Shown one piece after another: positions 7,848 to 15,338 of a stretch of DNA of 64,000 nucleotides. Below the pieces are notes generated by a model. The model had not been told where the DNA came from and ran no database searches. It saw only the letters and a program-made list of their open reading frames with translations. Location of the stretch: assembly GCF_025567045.1 (NCBI RefSeq), contig NZ_JAOQJK010000011.1, forward strand, positions 1 through 64,000. The letters run 5' to 3'. Both the position numbers and the translations under genes were made by a program. This DNA comes from Barnesiella propionica. Lineage in GTDB: Bacteria > Bacteroidota > Bacteroidia > Bacteroidales > Barnesiellaceae. Numbering within the stretch: the first letter of the stretch is position 1; each line of letters begins with the position of its first letter.

Positions 7848-8381
7848 TTATGCCGCACGGAACACAAAGCCGTCATCAAACCAGTAATCGCACATGAACA
7901 GGTCACGGGCAAACTGTTTGTAATCGAAATAGGTCTTTGCGAACTCCGGCAGGTCGTAACATTCCTCTACAATTTCATAGGCGAAATCTTCTTCATCGTC
8001 ATATTCCCCTTGATATTCATCCCGGAAATCACGTACAAGGTCGTCCGCATCTTCCTCGCCCAAATCATGGCTTTTATAGTTGCACCACACGAAAAAGGCT
8101 TCCTGCTCGGTGTCGCTCAAATCCTCCACCGCATCACGCAGGGCGAAGAAGTTTTCAGAAATCCAGCTTTCGTCGATTAAGCCCTCCGGCACGTTCTCCC
8201 AGTCCTGAAACATGTATTCCGCATCTTCCTCGTCCTTGTGAAGTTCCCGGCAGGCTTCATAAAATTCTTCCTTGTCCGAATAGTCCGAAAGGTCGAGCCA
8301 TGCGCCGGACAATGAACCGTTGTTGTACTTGGCATAAGTGCCTACATAAACTTTTGCTTCCGATAATACCTTTGCTTCCAT
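7848..8381 (-). CDS. ardA: Antirestriction protein ArdA
   Basis: This is a 177-residue, very acidic protein. The frame is open to 8447, but the ATG at 8381 (MEAKVLSEAKVYVGTYAKYN) gives the normal ArdA start. The N-terminal domain shows the family's VYVGTYAKYNNGSLSGAWLD pattern, and dense Asp/Glu follow throughout (for example DEEDAEY and EYDDEEDFAYE). ArdA proteins mimic bent B-form DNA and block type I restriction enzymes during entry of conjugative DNA. Family membership is clear from composition and N-terminus, while activity is inferred. It heads the small minus-strand accessory operon. Confidence 0.88.
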   Translation of the reverse strand: MEAKVLSEAKVYVGTYAKYNNGSLSGAWLDLSDYSDKEEFYEACRELHKDEEDAEYMFQDWENVPEGLIDESWISENFFALRDAVEDLSDTEQEAFFVWCNYKSHDLGEEDADDLVRDFRDEYQGEYDDEEDFAYEIVEECYDLPEFAKTYFDYKQFARDLFMCDYWFDDGFVFRAA

Positions 8382-8552
8382 ATTGCTGCAATTTTTTAAG
8401 TTTTTAATTTTATGCGGATTTGAGAGGTGAGGGAGTTGAAGTTTCACTGAACTTTTTTCCTGTTTCCCGTAAATCCGACTTTTTTTTTATGCGTCTTCCG
8501 GTCGGGTCGGTCGTTTTCGTTTCACATAGGCGTAAAAGGGTAGTGTTTAGAG

Positions 8553-8632
8553 TTTGCAAGGTTTTGGGCAAAAAATACCTCGCAAGGCAGGGAAGATTTT
8601 TTCGCCAAACCGAAACGGCTCGACCTTGCAAA
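8553..8632. repeat. Long-range inverted repeat upstream of ardA
   Basis: TTTGCAAGGT at 8553-8562 is the exact complement of ACCTTGCAAA at 8623-8632, with a 60-base loop containing CGCAAGGCAGGG. It lies about 170 bases upstream of the ardA start. It could be a protein-binding or transfer-related site, but nothing decides. Confidence 0.35.
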
Positions 8633-8917
8633 ATCGTGAAGAACACGTAACTACCTTTGCCTATTGAAATGATTAAAACGACTGTCCCGGCTGGGGGACT
8701 GCGTAAGAGGAAGATTTACAGATAGGGAAACAGGGGAAAAGTGCCTGTTCTCTTTCATCTTTTAGGGAACACTCCATGCGGGCGGGAAAGGCAAGGGTGT
8801 TGTGAGCTTGCTTGCAATACGCTTGTGCGGGTTTCCAACGGCTCTTTTCACGGAATACAGTCAGCCATGCCACGCACGGCTGGCGTTTCGGGGAATGTGC
8901 CAGTTGGAAAAGGATAT

Positions 8918-8948
8918 AAAAAATGCGGGTAGTCGGTGGACTGCCCGC
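8918..8948 (-). terminator. Rho-independent terminator of orf6N
   Basis: Read on the minus strand, GCGGGCAGTC (from 8948) pairs with GACTACCCGC, with one G-U pair and a CACC loop. A run of six T residues in ATTTTTTA follows. It lies about 70 bases after the orf6N stop and is a good intrinsic terminator. Confidence 0.75.
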
Positions 8949-8994
8949 AAGGTGGAAGAATGTACTTCATTGGGATATAGTTTGTTAGGCGGAA

Positions 8995-9049
8995 TTTCGT
9001 TACCGAAATCGTTACCTATTCGTTTTTGTCACGGTTATAGGTAACGAAA
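8995..9049. promoter_or_regulatory. GTTACC-box cluster, left copy
   Basis: It holds TTTCGTTACC (8995-9004), AAATCGTTACC (9006-9016) and the inverted GGTAACGAAA (9040-9049), with GTTTTTGTC between. The outer pair is a perfect inverted repeat. The same arrangement recurs at 10958-11010 next to the tRNA. It overlaps the last codons of orf6N. Arm-type integrase or excisionase sites are the likely meaning, as inference. Confidence 0.45.
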
Positions 9050-9546
9050 CCTACCGGACGGCGTTCTTTCTGTTGTTTCGACTGGCTCAAAAGCTGGGTA
9101 AGGGCTTGGTACAGTTCGTTGAACTGCGCATCGGTGCTTACCTCCAGTTCCTCGATGCGCCTTGACAGTTCCTCGTAACCGATTGCCATTTGGCGCATGA
9201 GGACGAAAGCCCGCATGATTGAAATGTTTACTTCTATGGCTACCTTGGAGCGGAGAACCGAAGAAAGCATGGCTACGCCCTGCTCGGTGAAAGCCATAGG
9301 CATAGCAACGCCGAAGTTGTAATCAGGGGGTATCACATTTTGTGATACCCCTATGGATAACAGCAAGTTAGCTTCCTCTTGGGTGAGTACAAACATAAAA
9401 TCACCCGGAAAACGCTCGATATTGCGCTTGACCGCCTGCTTCAAGGCTCGTGTTTCCACTTGGTAGAGTTCTGCCAAATGATAATCGAGCATCACCCGGC
9501 AACCTCTGACCTCAAAAATCTTGTTTTGGATAATCTGCAAATCCAT
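9016..9546 (-). CDS. ORF6N domain protein (phage-antirepressor-like)
   Basis: This 176-residue protein starts at ATG 9546 (MDLQIIQNKIFEVRGCRVML); the open frame extends 9 codons further but without family similarity. The ORF6N domain (about 1-100) shows VMLDYHLAELYQVETRALKQAVKRN and MAFTEQGVAMLSSVLRS, and the C-terminal part is helical and Gln/Lys-rich. ORF6N proteins are DNA-binding-domain proteins of phages and mobile elements, thought to regulate. Within the gene (9327-9351) and just upstream (9593-9615) are palindromes sharing TCACAwTTTGTGA, which suggests autoregulation. The integrase gene ends 84 bases upstream. Confidence 0.85.
   Translation of the reverse strand: MDLQIIQNKIFEVRGCRVMLDYHLAELYQVETRALKQAVKRNIERFPGDFMFVLTQEEANLLLSIGVSQNVIPPDYNFGVAMPMAFTEQGVAMLSSVLRSKVAIEVNISIMRAFVLMRQMAIGYEELSRRIEELEVSTDAQFNELYQALTQLLSQSKQQKERRPVGFVTYNRDKNE
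9327..9351. promoter_or_regulatory. Perfect palindrome inside orf6N
   Basis: GGGGTATCACA and TGTGATACCCC form 11-bp perfect arms around TTT. It encodes GVSQNVIP in orf6N. The core TCACATTTTGTGA matches the core of the palindrome upstream of the gene. It may be an operator, an mRNA hairpin or both. Confidence 0.5.
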
Positions 9547-9592
9547 AATCGTATATTTTAGGAGATTTAGCAATGTTGGAATAATAGCAAGG

Positions 9593-9615
9593 ACTGGTCA
9601 CAATTTGTGACCAGT
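9593..9615. promoter_or_regulatory. Perfect palindrome between int and orf6N
   Basis: ACTGGTCACA and TGTGACCAGT form 10-bp perfect arms around ATT, 47 bases upstream of the orf6N start and 16 bases past the int stop. It could be an operator for orf6N or a hairpin at the end of the int transcript. A T run is lacking, which argues against a simple terminator. Confidence 0.5.
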
Positions 9616-9630
9616 TCCCAATAATCAAGA

Positions 9631-10860
9631 TTACATGGCGACTTCCTTGTAAATTTTCTCGATGCCGACAAACTTCTTGTCAAGCCCCTGCATATCGCTG
9701 CCTATCTTGCTGTTGGTGATGCGGGCGTAGATTTGTGTCGTTTCTATGTTTGTGTGTCCCAGCATCTTGGACACCGTTTCAATGGGTACGCCCTTTGACA
9801 GCGTGGTGGTCGTGGCGAACGTGTGCCGGGCAAGGTGGAATGTCAGGTTCTTTTTAATACCGCATATATCGGCAATCTCTTTCAGGTAGGCGTTTAGCTT
9901 CTGATTGCTGATTACGGGAAGTATCTTCCCGTCCGGCAACTTGCCCTTGTACTTCTTCAAAATCATCTTGGGAATATCCAGCAGGGGAACATTCACGTCC
10001 GTATTCGTCTTTTGCCGCTTGGTGATTATCCAAAGGTTGCCGTCAAAGGACTTTTGGATATTCTCCTGCCGCAAGTTGGCGACATCGCTGTAAGCCAAAC
10101 CGCAGAAACAGGAAAAGACGAACAAGTCCCTGACGTGTTCCAGCCGCTCGGAAACCATTTTCTTTTTAAGGATGAGTTTTATCTCGTCCTCTGTCAGATA
10201 ACCCCTGTCCACTTTTTCCAGCCGGATTTTATAGCTGGCGAACGGGTCGCCCACCAGTATGCCGTTGTTACGGGCAATGATGATGATACGCTTGAAGAAC
10301 TGCATGAACTTGGCGGTGGTGTTGTAGCCGCACTTACAGGCGGTACGCAAATACAACTCAAAATCGGTAATGAACATCGGGCTTATCTCCTTTATGGATA
10401 TGTCCGATACATTGTACTTGCTTTGGATAAATTCAGCGAGGTGGCGGCGGGTCACTTCATACTTGCGGTAGGTCGCTATCGTCTTGGATATGCCCACAAG
10501 CTGCTTCACATCGTCATTGTGCTTTTGGAACAATGAAAGGATTGTTTCGTGGCTCTCACTGTGTCCCAAGAACTCGTTTTTCACTTTCTCGGCGGTCACG
10601 TAGTTGTCACGCCGCTGCATTTCGTGGTAAATGGTATTCAGGGAAGAACGTATGTCGTCCAAAAGGGCGTTTATCCTCCCGGCATCCCTGCCTTTGGCTT
10701 TGCCCGCAGCAATGCTCCAGTTGTCGGGCTGGATGCTCTGTTTCGTACTGAACTGGCAAAGTTTGCCGTCTATGGTGATGCGTGCCATAATCATAACCTC
10801 GCCGTTTTTCTTTTCAGAACCTTTCTTCAAATAAAAAAGAACCTTGAATGTCGATTTCAT
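9631..10860 (-). CDS. int: Tyrosine recombinase / ICE integrase
   Basis: This is a 409-residue site-specific recombinase. Residues about 1-100 form an arm-type DNA-binding domain, 105-205 the SAM-like core-binding domain and 220-395 the catalytic domain. Visible catalytic residues are Lys281 or Lys284, His342 and Arg345 (HLARH), His369 (LGH) and the nucleophile Tyr378 (QIYAR). The usual first Arg is replaced: the motif reads CGLAYSD at 253-259, as in the IntDOT-type integrases of Bacteroidetes that lack the canonical Arg. It lies 270 bases from the 3' end of tRNA-Ser and should catalyse integration and excision there. A TAATTTTG element (10880-10887, minus strand) is the probable promoter. 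Confidence 0.93.
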   Translation of the reverse strand: MKSTFKVLFYLKKGSEKKNGEVMIMARITIDGKLCQFSTKQSIQPDNWSIAAGKAKGRDAGRINALLDDIRSSLNTIYHEMQRRDNYVTAEKVKNEFLGHSESHETILSLFQKHNDDVKQLVGISKTIATYRKYEVTRRHLAEFIQSKYNVSDISIKEISPMFITDFELYLRTACKCGYNTTAKFMQFFKRIIIIARNNGILVGDPFASYKIRLEKVDRGYLTEDEIKLILKKKMVSERLEHVRDLFVFSCFCGLAYSDVANLRQENIQKSFDGNLWIITKRQKTNTDVNVPLLDIPKMILKKYKGKLPDGKILPVISNQKLNAYLKEIADICGIKKNLTFHLARHTFATTTTLSKGVPIETVSKMLGHTNIETTQIYARITNSKIGSDMQGLDKKFVGIEKIYKEVAM

Positions 10861-10879
10861 AACTCAAAATTTTTAGTTG

Positions 10880-10887
10880 CAAAATTA
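10880..10887 (-). promoter_or_regulatory. Probable int promoter -7 element
   Basis: CAAAATTA on the plus strand reads TAATTTTG on the minus strand, matching the Bacteroidetes -7 consensus TAnnTTTG. It is 20 bases upstream of the integrase start. No clear -33 TTTG accompanies it. Confidence 0.45.
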
Positions 10888-10957
10888 GTTTTTACCTCTC
10901 GTTTTCGAGTTATGCAGACTATGGACTAATATAGTCATTATCAGGTCATTTATGGAC

Positions 10958-11010
10958 AAATCGTTACCGTTTTTGTCCGGCAGGGAATAGGTAACGATTT
11001 AGTAACGAAA
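10958..11010. promoter_or_regulatory. GTTACC-box cluster, right copy, between int and tRNA-Ser
   Basis: AAATCGTTACC (10958-10968) and GGTAACGATTT (10990-11000) are a perfect 11-bp inverted repeat. They are followed by a third box, AGTAACGAAA (11001-11010). The spacer contains GTTTTTGTC and AATAG, as in the copy at 8995-9049. The place between int and the attachment site is where arm-type integrase sites are expected. Confidence 0.5.
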
Positions 11011-11060
11011 CTTTGTCTTTTACCGTACTTTTGAAGTCTTGGAAGCAGGACTTTCGGGCA

Positions 11061-11097
11061 ATAAAAAAAGCCACAAATCATTGATTTGTAGCTTTTT
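11061..11097. terminator. Bidirectional terminator downstream of tRNA-Ser
   Basis: AAAAAGC and ACAAATCA pair with TGATTTGT and GCTTTTT around a single T, giving A and T runs at both ends. It lies 37 bases after the tRNA 3' end and so should end tRNA-Ser transcription. Because it is on the element side of the junction, the ICE supplies it. Confidence 0.75.
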
Positions 11098-11133
11098 GTC
11101 CGTTTGCTGACCATTTCTGTCCAGCACGTTCAG

Positions 11134-11220
11134 CGGAGAGAGAGGGATTCGAACCCTCGGTACCCGTACGGGTACAACGGTTTTCGAGACCGTCCCGATC
11201 GACCACTCCGGCATCTTTCC
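11134..11220 (-). tRNA. tRNA-Ser(CGA), ICE integration site
   Basis: It is an 87-nt class II tRNA with a long variable arm (TACCCGTACGGGTA), T arm GAGGG-TTCGAAT-CCCTC, anticodon loop CTCGAAA with anticodon CGA, and discriminator G. The 3' CCA is not encoded. The acceptor stem pairs GGAAAGA with TCTCTCC except at 4:69, an A-C mismatch. The gene's 3' end faces the integrase, so the ICE is integrated in its 3' part and supplies that end of the gene. The distal attachment repeat is outside the window. Confidence 0.93.
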
Positions 11221-11355
11221 TTAATAGCGTTCGTTTTACGTTTTGCAAAAGTATATAAAAGTACAGTACGGTATGGTTTTAAATTGTAAAAAAAACTAAA
11301 TTATAAAGAGAAAAAAATTAGATGTCTGTATACTGCCTGATATGAGAGGCTTATA

Positions 11356-11829
11356 CTATTTTCTCCATTCGGAATAAGGATAGTGGGTGAGATGCGCATT
11401 ATAATATCTTATGTCTCCTGTGACTTCTTTTCCTATGAAGTCGGGCTTGTCGAAAGGTTGATCTTCTGTTTCCAGTTCTATTTCGGCCAGTATCAGTCCT
11501 TCATTCTCACCCAAAAATTCATCTATTTCCCATTTTAGGCCGTTATACACGTATTCATAGCGGTATTTTTCGATGAGAGGTTTATCACAAAGTTTTTCCA
11601 GCATTTCATCCGCGTCTTTTACCGGGATAGGGTATTCATATTCTATCCGGCTGCAATGGTTGGTCGCTCCTTTAATGGTTATAAAGGCGTGTTCTCCGGC
11701 AATACGTATACGTACCGTTTTTGTTTTTTCTGCTGTAATGTAGCCTTGCTTATAATATGTTTTTTTCTGGTAATTTTTCCGGTAACCATCCGAGACCGTA
11801 AGAAATTTGCGTTCGATTTCTATTCCCAT
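11356..11829 (-). CDS. CYTH domain protein (triphosphate tunnel metalloenzyme family)
   Basis: This 157-residue single-domain protein has the N-terminal ExExK signature as Glu4, Glu6 and Lys8 (EIERKF). It also has alternating basic and acidic strand residues typical of the eight-stranded tunnel, including KTVRIRIAG, FITIKGA, EYEYPI and LILAEIELE. Bacterial CYTH proteins of this size bind triphosphates with divalent metal, and many hydrolyse inorganic tripolyphosphate. The substrate here cannot be read from sequence. It is monocistronic and is the first complete chromosomal protein gene after the tRNA. Confidence 0.85.
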   Translation of the reverse strand: MGIEIERKFLTVSDGYRKNYQKKTYYKQGYITAEKTKTVRIRIAGEHAFITIKGATNHCSRIEYEYPIPVKDADEMLEKLCDKPLIEKYRYEYVYNGLKWEIDEFLGENEGLILAEIELETEDQPFDKPDFIGKEVTGDIRYYNAHLTHYPYSEWRK

Positions 11830-11968
11830 TTTTAAGTATTTTTTTGTATAACGCTAAATTAAAACATATATTTGGTATATATCCCTAAACGGAATAAAAG
11901 GAGTGATTAAACATTGTTAAAACGATTAACGCCTTTAAAACGGAACATCAAAGAAGCTATTTTTTTTG

Positions 11969-11976
11969 TACATTTG
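11969..11976 (+). promoter_or_regulatory. Probable promoter -7 element of the DUF5686 gene
   Basis: TACATTTG matches the Bacteroidetes TAnnTTTG consensus, 80 bases upstream of the ATG. The long 5' leader shows no obvious riboswitch. Confidence 0.45.
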
Positions 11977-12056
11977 CAGCTCATAACTAGAGAGTTGTTT
12001 TTCTACGTGCAAAACAGGATTATCGTTTTGGTAAACAGTAACTTCGCATATTAATT

Positions 12057-14603
12057 ATGATTAAAAATATATATATTATCTCTTTATTTTTCGTATTGGG
12101 ACTAATATTGCCTGTGAAGGTTTCAGCCCAGCAACAAACTACTATCAGGGGTGTTGTAAGAGATTCTGTTACACAGGAACCCATTCCTTACGTCTCTATG
12201 TTCCTGAAAGGTTCACAGATGGGTGTTATGGCCGATGAAAACGGAAAATTCGATTTGACAGTCAAAGTCAATTTTCTGAATGCTGTTTTTTCTTCTCTGG
12301 GATATAAGGATAAGAATGTTTTTGTGAAAAAAGGTTCGGATAATGAATTGATTGTTGATATGGTTCCTTCGGATTACCGGATTAAAGAAGTGGTTATCAG
12401 ACCTAAGAAAGAAAAGTATTCCAAGAAAAATAATCCGGCTGTGGCTTTTGTAAATAAGCTTATCGACCGGAAAAAACAGTTTGATCCTAAAAATCACGAT
12501 TATTACAGTTACGAGAAATATGAAAAAATGACTTTTGCCCTGAATGATTTCTCAGAAGAGCAAAAGAAAAAATGGTTGTTCAAGAAGTTCCAGTTTATTT
12601 TTGATTATGTAGATACTTCCGAGGTGTCGGGAAAACCTATTCTTACCGTATCTATTAAGGAGCGTATTGTCGATGATTATTACCGGAAGCATCCCGAAAC
12701 GGAGAAGTCTGTTGTTACAGGTGTGAAAAGGGCTGGTATTGACGAAATATTCAGTCAGGAAAGCATACAGCAATTCTGTAATGATGTATTTCGGGAAGTC
12801 GATATCTTCGGTAACGACGTGACGCTGCTGTCTAACCGTTTTGTCAGTCCGTTATCCAATATAGGTACGGCTTTCTATAAATATTATTTATTAGATACTA
12901 TACCTGTGAACGGGGAGCTTTGTGTGGATTTGGGATTTGTACCGTTCAATTCCGAATCGTTCGGATTTACCGGGCATATATATGTTCCGGTTGCCGACAC
13001 AACAGATTATTTTATCAAAAAGGTGAAATTGAATGTTCCGAAAGATATTAATCTGAACTATGTGGAGAATATGACTATAGAGCAGGATTTTATCCGTGAC
13101 AGGAATGGTTCCCGTCTTAAGACTAAAGACGATATGATTGTAGAATTTAAGATAATGCCTGCTACACAGGGATTGTATGTTCGTCGTTTGACTACCTATA
13201 AAGGATTTGACTTTAATGCTCCGGAAGATCTCACTGTGTTTAATTTTGACGGGAGGGAGCGTACTACCGATGATGCGTTAGTAAAACCCGAGGCTTTTTG
13301 GGTGGATAATCGTCATGTACCTGTAAAACAAAAAGAGAATTCGGTGAATCGTTTATTGTCCAGGTTACGTGAGGTTCCTGCTTTCTATTATACCGAGAAA
13401 GTTTTGGGGATATTGATATCCGGATATATCGAAACCGGAAAAGACAGCAAGTTCGACTTTGGGCCTATGAATACGACGATCAGTGCTAATGAAGCTGAAG
13501 GTGCTCGATTCAGGGTTGGGGGACTTACCACGGCCAATTTCAATCCTCACTTATTTATGAGAGGATATGCGGCGTATGGAACAAAAGACGGAAAATTCAA
13601 ATATTCGGGCGAAGTGGAATATTCGTTCAATAAGAAGAAGTATCATTCCAGAGAATTTCCTATACATTCTATTAAATTGTCTCATACGTATGATATAAAC
13701 CAACTGGGTCAGCATTATTTATATACCAATAAAGATAATGTATTCCTCTCATTGAAAAGAAAGGCCGATAACAAGATTACATATCAGCGAAAAACTCAAT
13801 TAGCATACTTAAGTGAATTTAACGGGGGTTTTTCTTATGGAATTAATCTTTCGCATGAGATCGAACAGGCAACCAAATGGGTAAAATTCGAGACCGGTAA
13901 CGGGACGTATCATAAAGATTTCCAGCAGGCATTTGCAGAGGTTACATTGCGTTATGCACCGAATGAAAAATTTTATCAGACAAAGAGCAACCGTTTTCCT
14001 ATCAATATAGACGCACCCATTTTCACGCTTTCTCATAAGTTCGGGTTCAAGGGTGTTTTAGGTAGTGATTATAACTTGAATCATACGGAGTTCGGAGTGC
14101 AAAAGAGGTTTTGGTTTTCTGCATTCGGGTATTTCGACGCTATCTTGAAAGCAGGGAAAGAGTGGAATAAGGTTCCATATCCGTTATTGATAATCCCTAA
14201 TGCCAACTTATCATATACAATACAACCCGAATCGTATCCCTTGATGAACGCTATGGAGTTCATTAACGACCAGTATGTTTCCTGGGATTTGACTTATAAT
14301 GCGAATGGAGCATTATTCAACCGTATTCCCCTTATTAAATATATGAAGTTGCGGGAGGTAGTTTCTTTTCGTGGTTTATATGGCAGTCTTAGCAAGAAAA
14401 ATAATCCGATGAATGATGATTCGTTATTTCGTTTTCCTAACGGAAGCAATGTTATGGACGATATGCCTTATATGGAAGTTGGAGTAGGATTGGACAATAT
14501 CTTTACAATCTTACGTCTCGATTATGTTTGGAGATTGACTTACCGCGATACTCCTGGAGTGAGCAAAAGCGGTCTGCGACTGGCTTTACATTTTACATTC
14601 TGA
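12057..14603 (+). CDS. DUF5686 outer-membrane protein with carboxypeptidase-like regulatory domain
   Basis: This 848-residue protein has a signal peptide (1-24, ending VSA). A CarboxypepD_reg-like beta domain follows (about 28-110: TTIRGVVRDSVTQEPIPYVSMFLKG), then a conserved middle region (about 120-400) and a long C-terminal beta-barrel-like part ending LRLALHFTF. The last residue is Phe, as in outer-membrane proteins. The family is widespread in Bacteroidetes and resembles TonB-dependent receptors in its first domain, but no plug domain is evident. Its role is unknown. It converges on the GH25 gene with 3 bases between stops. Confidence 0.85.
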   Translation: MIKNIYIISLFFVLGLILPVKVSAQQQTTIRGVVRDSVTQEPIPYVSMFLKGSQMGVMADENGKFDLTVKVNFLNAVFSSLGYKDKNVFVKKGSDNELIVDMVPSDYRIKEVVIRPKKEKYSKKNNPAVAFVNKLIDRKKQFDPKNHDYYSYEKYEKMTFALNDFSEEQKKKWLFKKFQFIFDYVDTSEVSGKPILTVSIKERIVDDYYRKHPETEKSVVTGVKRAGIDEIFSQESIQQFCNDVFREVDIFGNDVTLLSNRFVSPLSNIGTAFYKYYLLDTIPVNGELCVDLGFVPFNSESFGFTGHIYVPVADTTDYFIKKVKLNVPKDINLNYVENMTIEQDFIRDRNGSRLKTKDDMIVEFKIMPATQGLYVRRLTTYKGFDFNAPEDLTVFNFDGRERTTDDALVKPEAFWVDNRHVPVKQKENSVNRLLSRLREVPAFYYTEKVLGILISGYIETGKDSKFDFGPMNTTISANEAEGARFRVGGLTTANFNPHLFMRGYAAYGTKDGKFKYSGEVEYSFNKKKYHSREFPIHSIKLSHTYDINQLGQHYLYTNKDNVFLSLKRKADNKITYQRKTQLAYLSEFNGGFSYGINLSHEIEQATKWVKFETGNGTYHKDFQQAFAEVTLRYAPNEKFYQTKSNRFPINIDAPIFTLSHKFGFKGVLGSDYNLNHTEFGVQKRFWFSAFGYFDAILKAGKEWNKVPYPLLIIPNANLSYTIQPESYPLMNAMEFINDQYVSWDLTYNANGALFNRIPLIKYMKLREVVSFRGLYGSLSKKNNPMNDDSLFRFPNGSNVMDDMPYMEVGVGLDNIFTILRLDYVWRLTYRDTPGVSKSGLRLALHFTF

Positions 14604-14606
14604 TCA

Positions 14607-15326
14607 TTATTGCAGGATGGAAATAAAATATTTATTCCATTCTTCCCGGTTACCGTTGAATGTATTGATATCTACATCTGACTGTATCTCGGGAATTCGG
14701 CCTATATGAGAATGTTGCCAGAATAACCAGGACGGGACCGGAGGTTTCCGGGAAAAAGTGCATATCCAGACCGGGTTTTCGGGAAAGTTCCCTTCGATAA
14801 ATCTTTCGTATGAATTTTTATTACAATAAATAATGACTTTCTGAGAAAGTTCGGTCTCTACTTCCCGGATAAATTTTTTTATTTCCAGTGTTTCTTTATA
14901 GTCGCTTTCTGGCCGTGTGTTACCCCATTCTTCAACATCTATTACAGGCGGTAGCTGATACTCAGCCAACAGTGTATTCAGAAAATTGTGTGCTTGTATT
15001 TCTCCCGAACGATTGAAACGAAAGAAATGATATTCCCCATAGGGTATTTTTGCTGCCAGTGCGTTTCGGGCGTGCTTCTGGTATGAAGGATCTTTGTAAT
15101 CACCTCCTTCCGATACCTTGATATATACAAAGTCTATACCTGCTTTCTTTATTAATTTCCAATCGGTTATATGTGTATGGTTGGATATGTCTATTCCTGT
15201 TACCGGATAAATATCTTTATCAATATTTATTCCTTTAGGCTTGAATCTTTGATACAGATATATACCGGTACCTATTACTAGGATAAGAATAATTATGAGT
15301 GATATCCAGGTATGATTACCTTTCAT
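14607..15326 (-). CDS. Glycoside hydrolase family 25 lysozyme
   Basis: This 239-residue protein has an N-terminal membrane anchor (about 8-26) and a GH25 TIM-barrel domain (about 40-239). Candidate catalytic and binding acids are Asp46 (GIDISNH), Asp130 and Glu132 (IDVEEWG), and the WLFWQHS stretch near the end is typical. GH25 enzymes cut the MurNAc-GlcNAc bond of peptidoglycan. The anchor suggests a periplasmic, inner-membrane-attached enzyme for wall remodelling rather than a secreted toxin. It is downstream of aguA/aguB in the same direction with a 12-base gap, so it may be the last gene of that transcript. Confidence 0.88.
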   Translation of the reverse strand: MKGNHTWISLIIILILVIGTGIYLYQRFKPKGINIDKDIYPVTGIDISNHTHITDWKLIKKAGIDFVYIKVSEGGDYKDPSYQKHARNALAAKIPYGEYHFFRFNRSGEIQAHNFLNTLLAEYQLPPVIDVEEWGNTRPESDYKETLEIKKFIREVETELSQKVIIYCNKNSYERFIEGNFPENPVWICTFSRKPPVPSWLFWQHSHIGRIPEIQSDVDINTFNGNREEWNKYFISILQ

Positions 15327-15338
15327 TCGGTTTTTTAT

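Larger units (their letters stand above)
8382..9015. other. 634-base gap without a supported gene
   Basis: No open frame here looks like protein. The bases next to ardA should hold its promoter, but no clear TAnnTTTG element is visible on the minus strand. The gap contains a long-range inverted repeat (TTTGCAAGGT at 8553-8562 with its complement at 8623-8632), the orf6N terminator and the start of the left GTTACC cluster. The stretch at 8660-8920 shows nothing I can name. Confidence 0.5.

Noticed and set aside
8420..8650. Open frames on both strands upstream of ardA
   Set aside because: No family resemblance, low-complexity translations, and they overlap the region that should hold the ardA promoter.
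10533..10929. Several open frames antisense to the integrase
   Set aside because: Shadow frames of a well-supported G+C-rich coding gene.
14604..14606. A terminator between the convergent DUF5686 and GH25 genes
   Set aside because: Only 3 bases separate the stops and no inverted repeat with a T run lies there; transcripts probably overlap.
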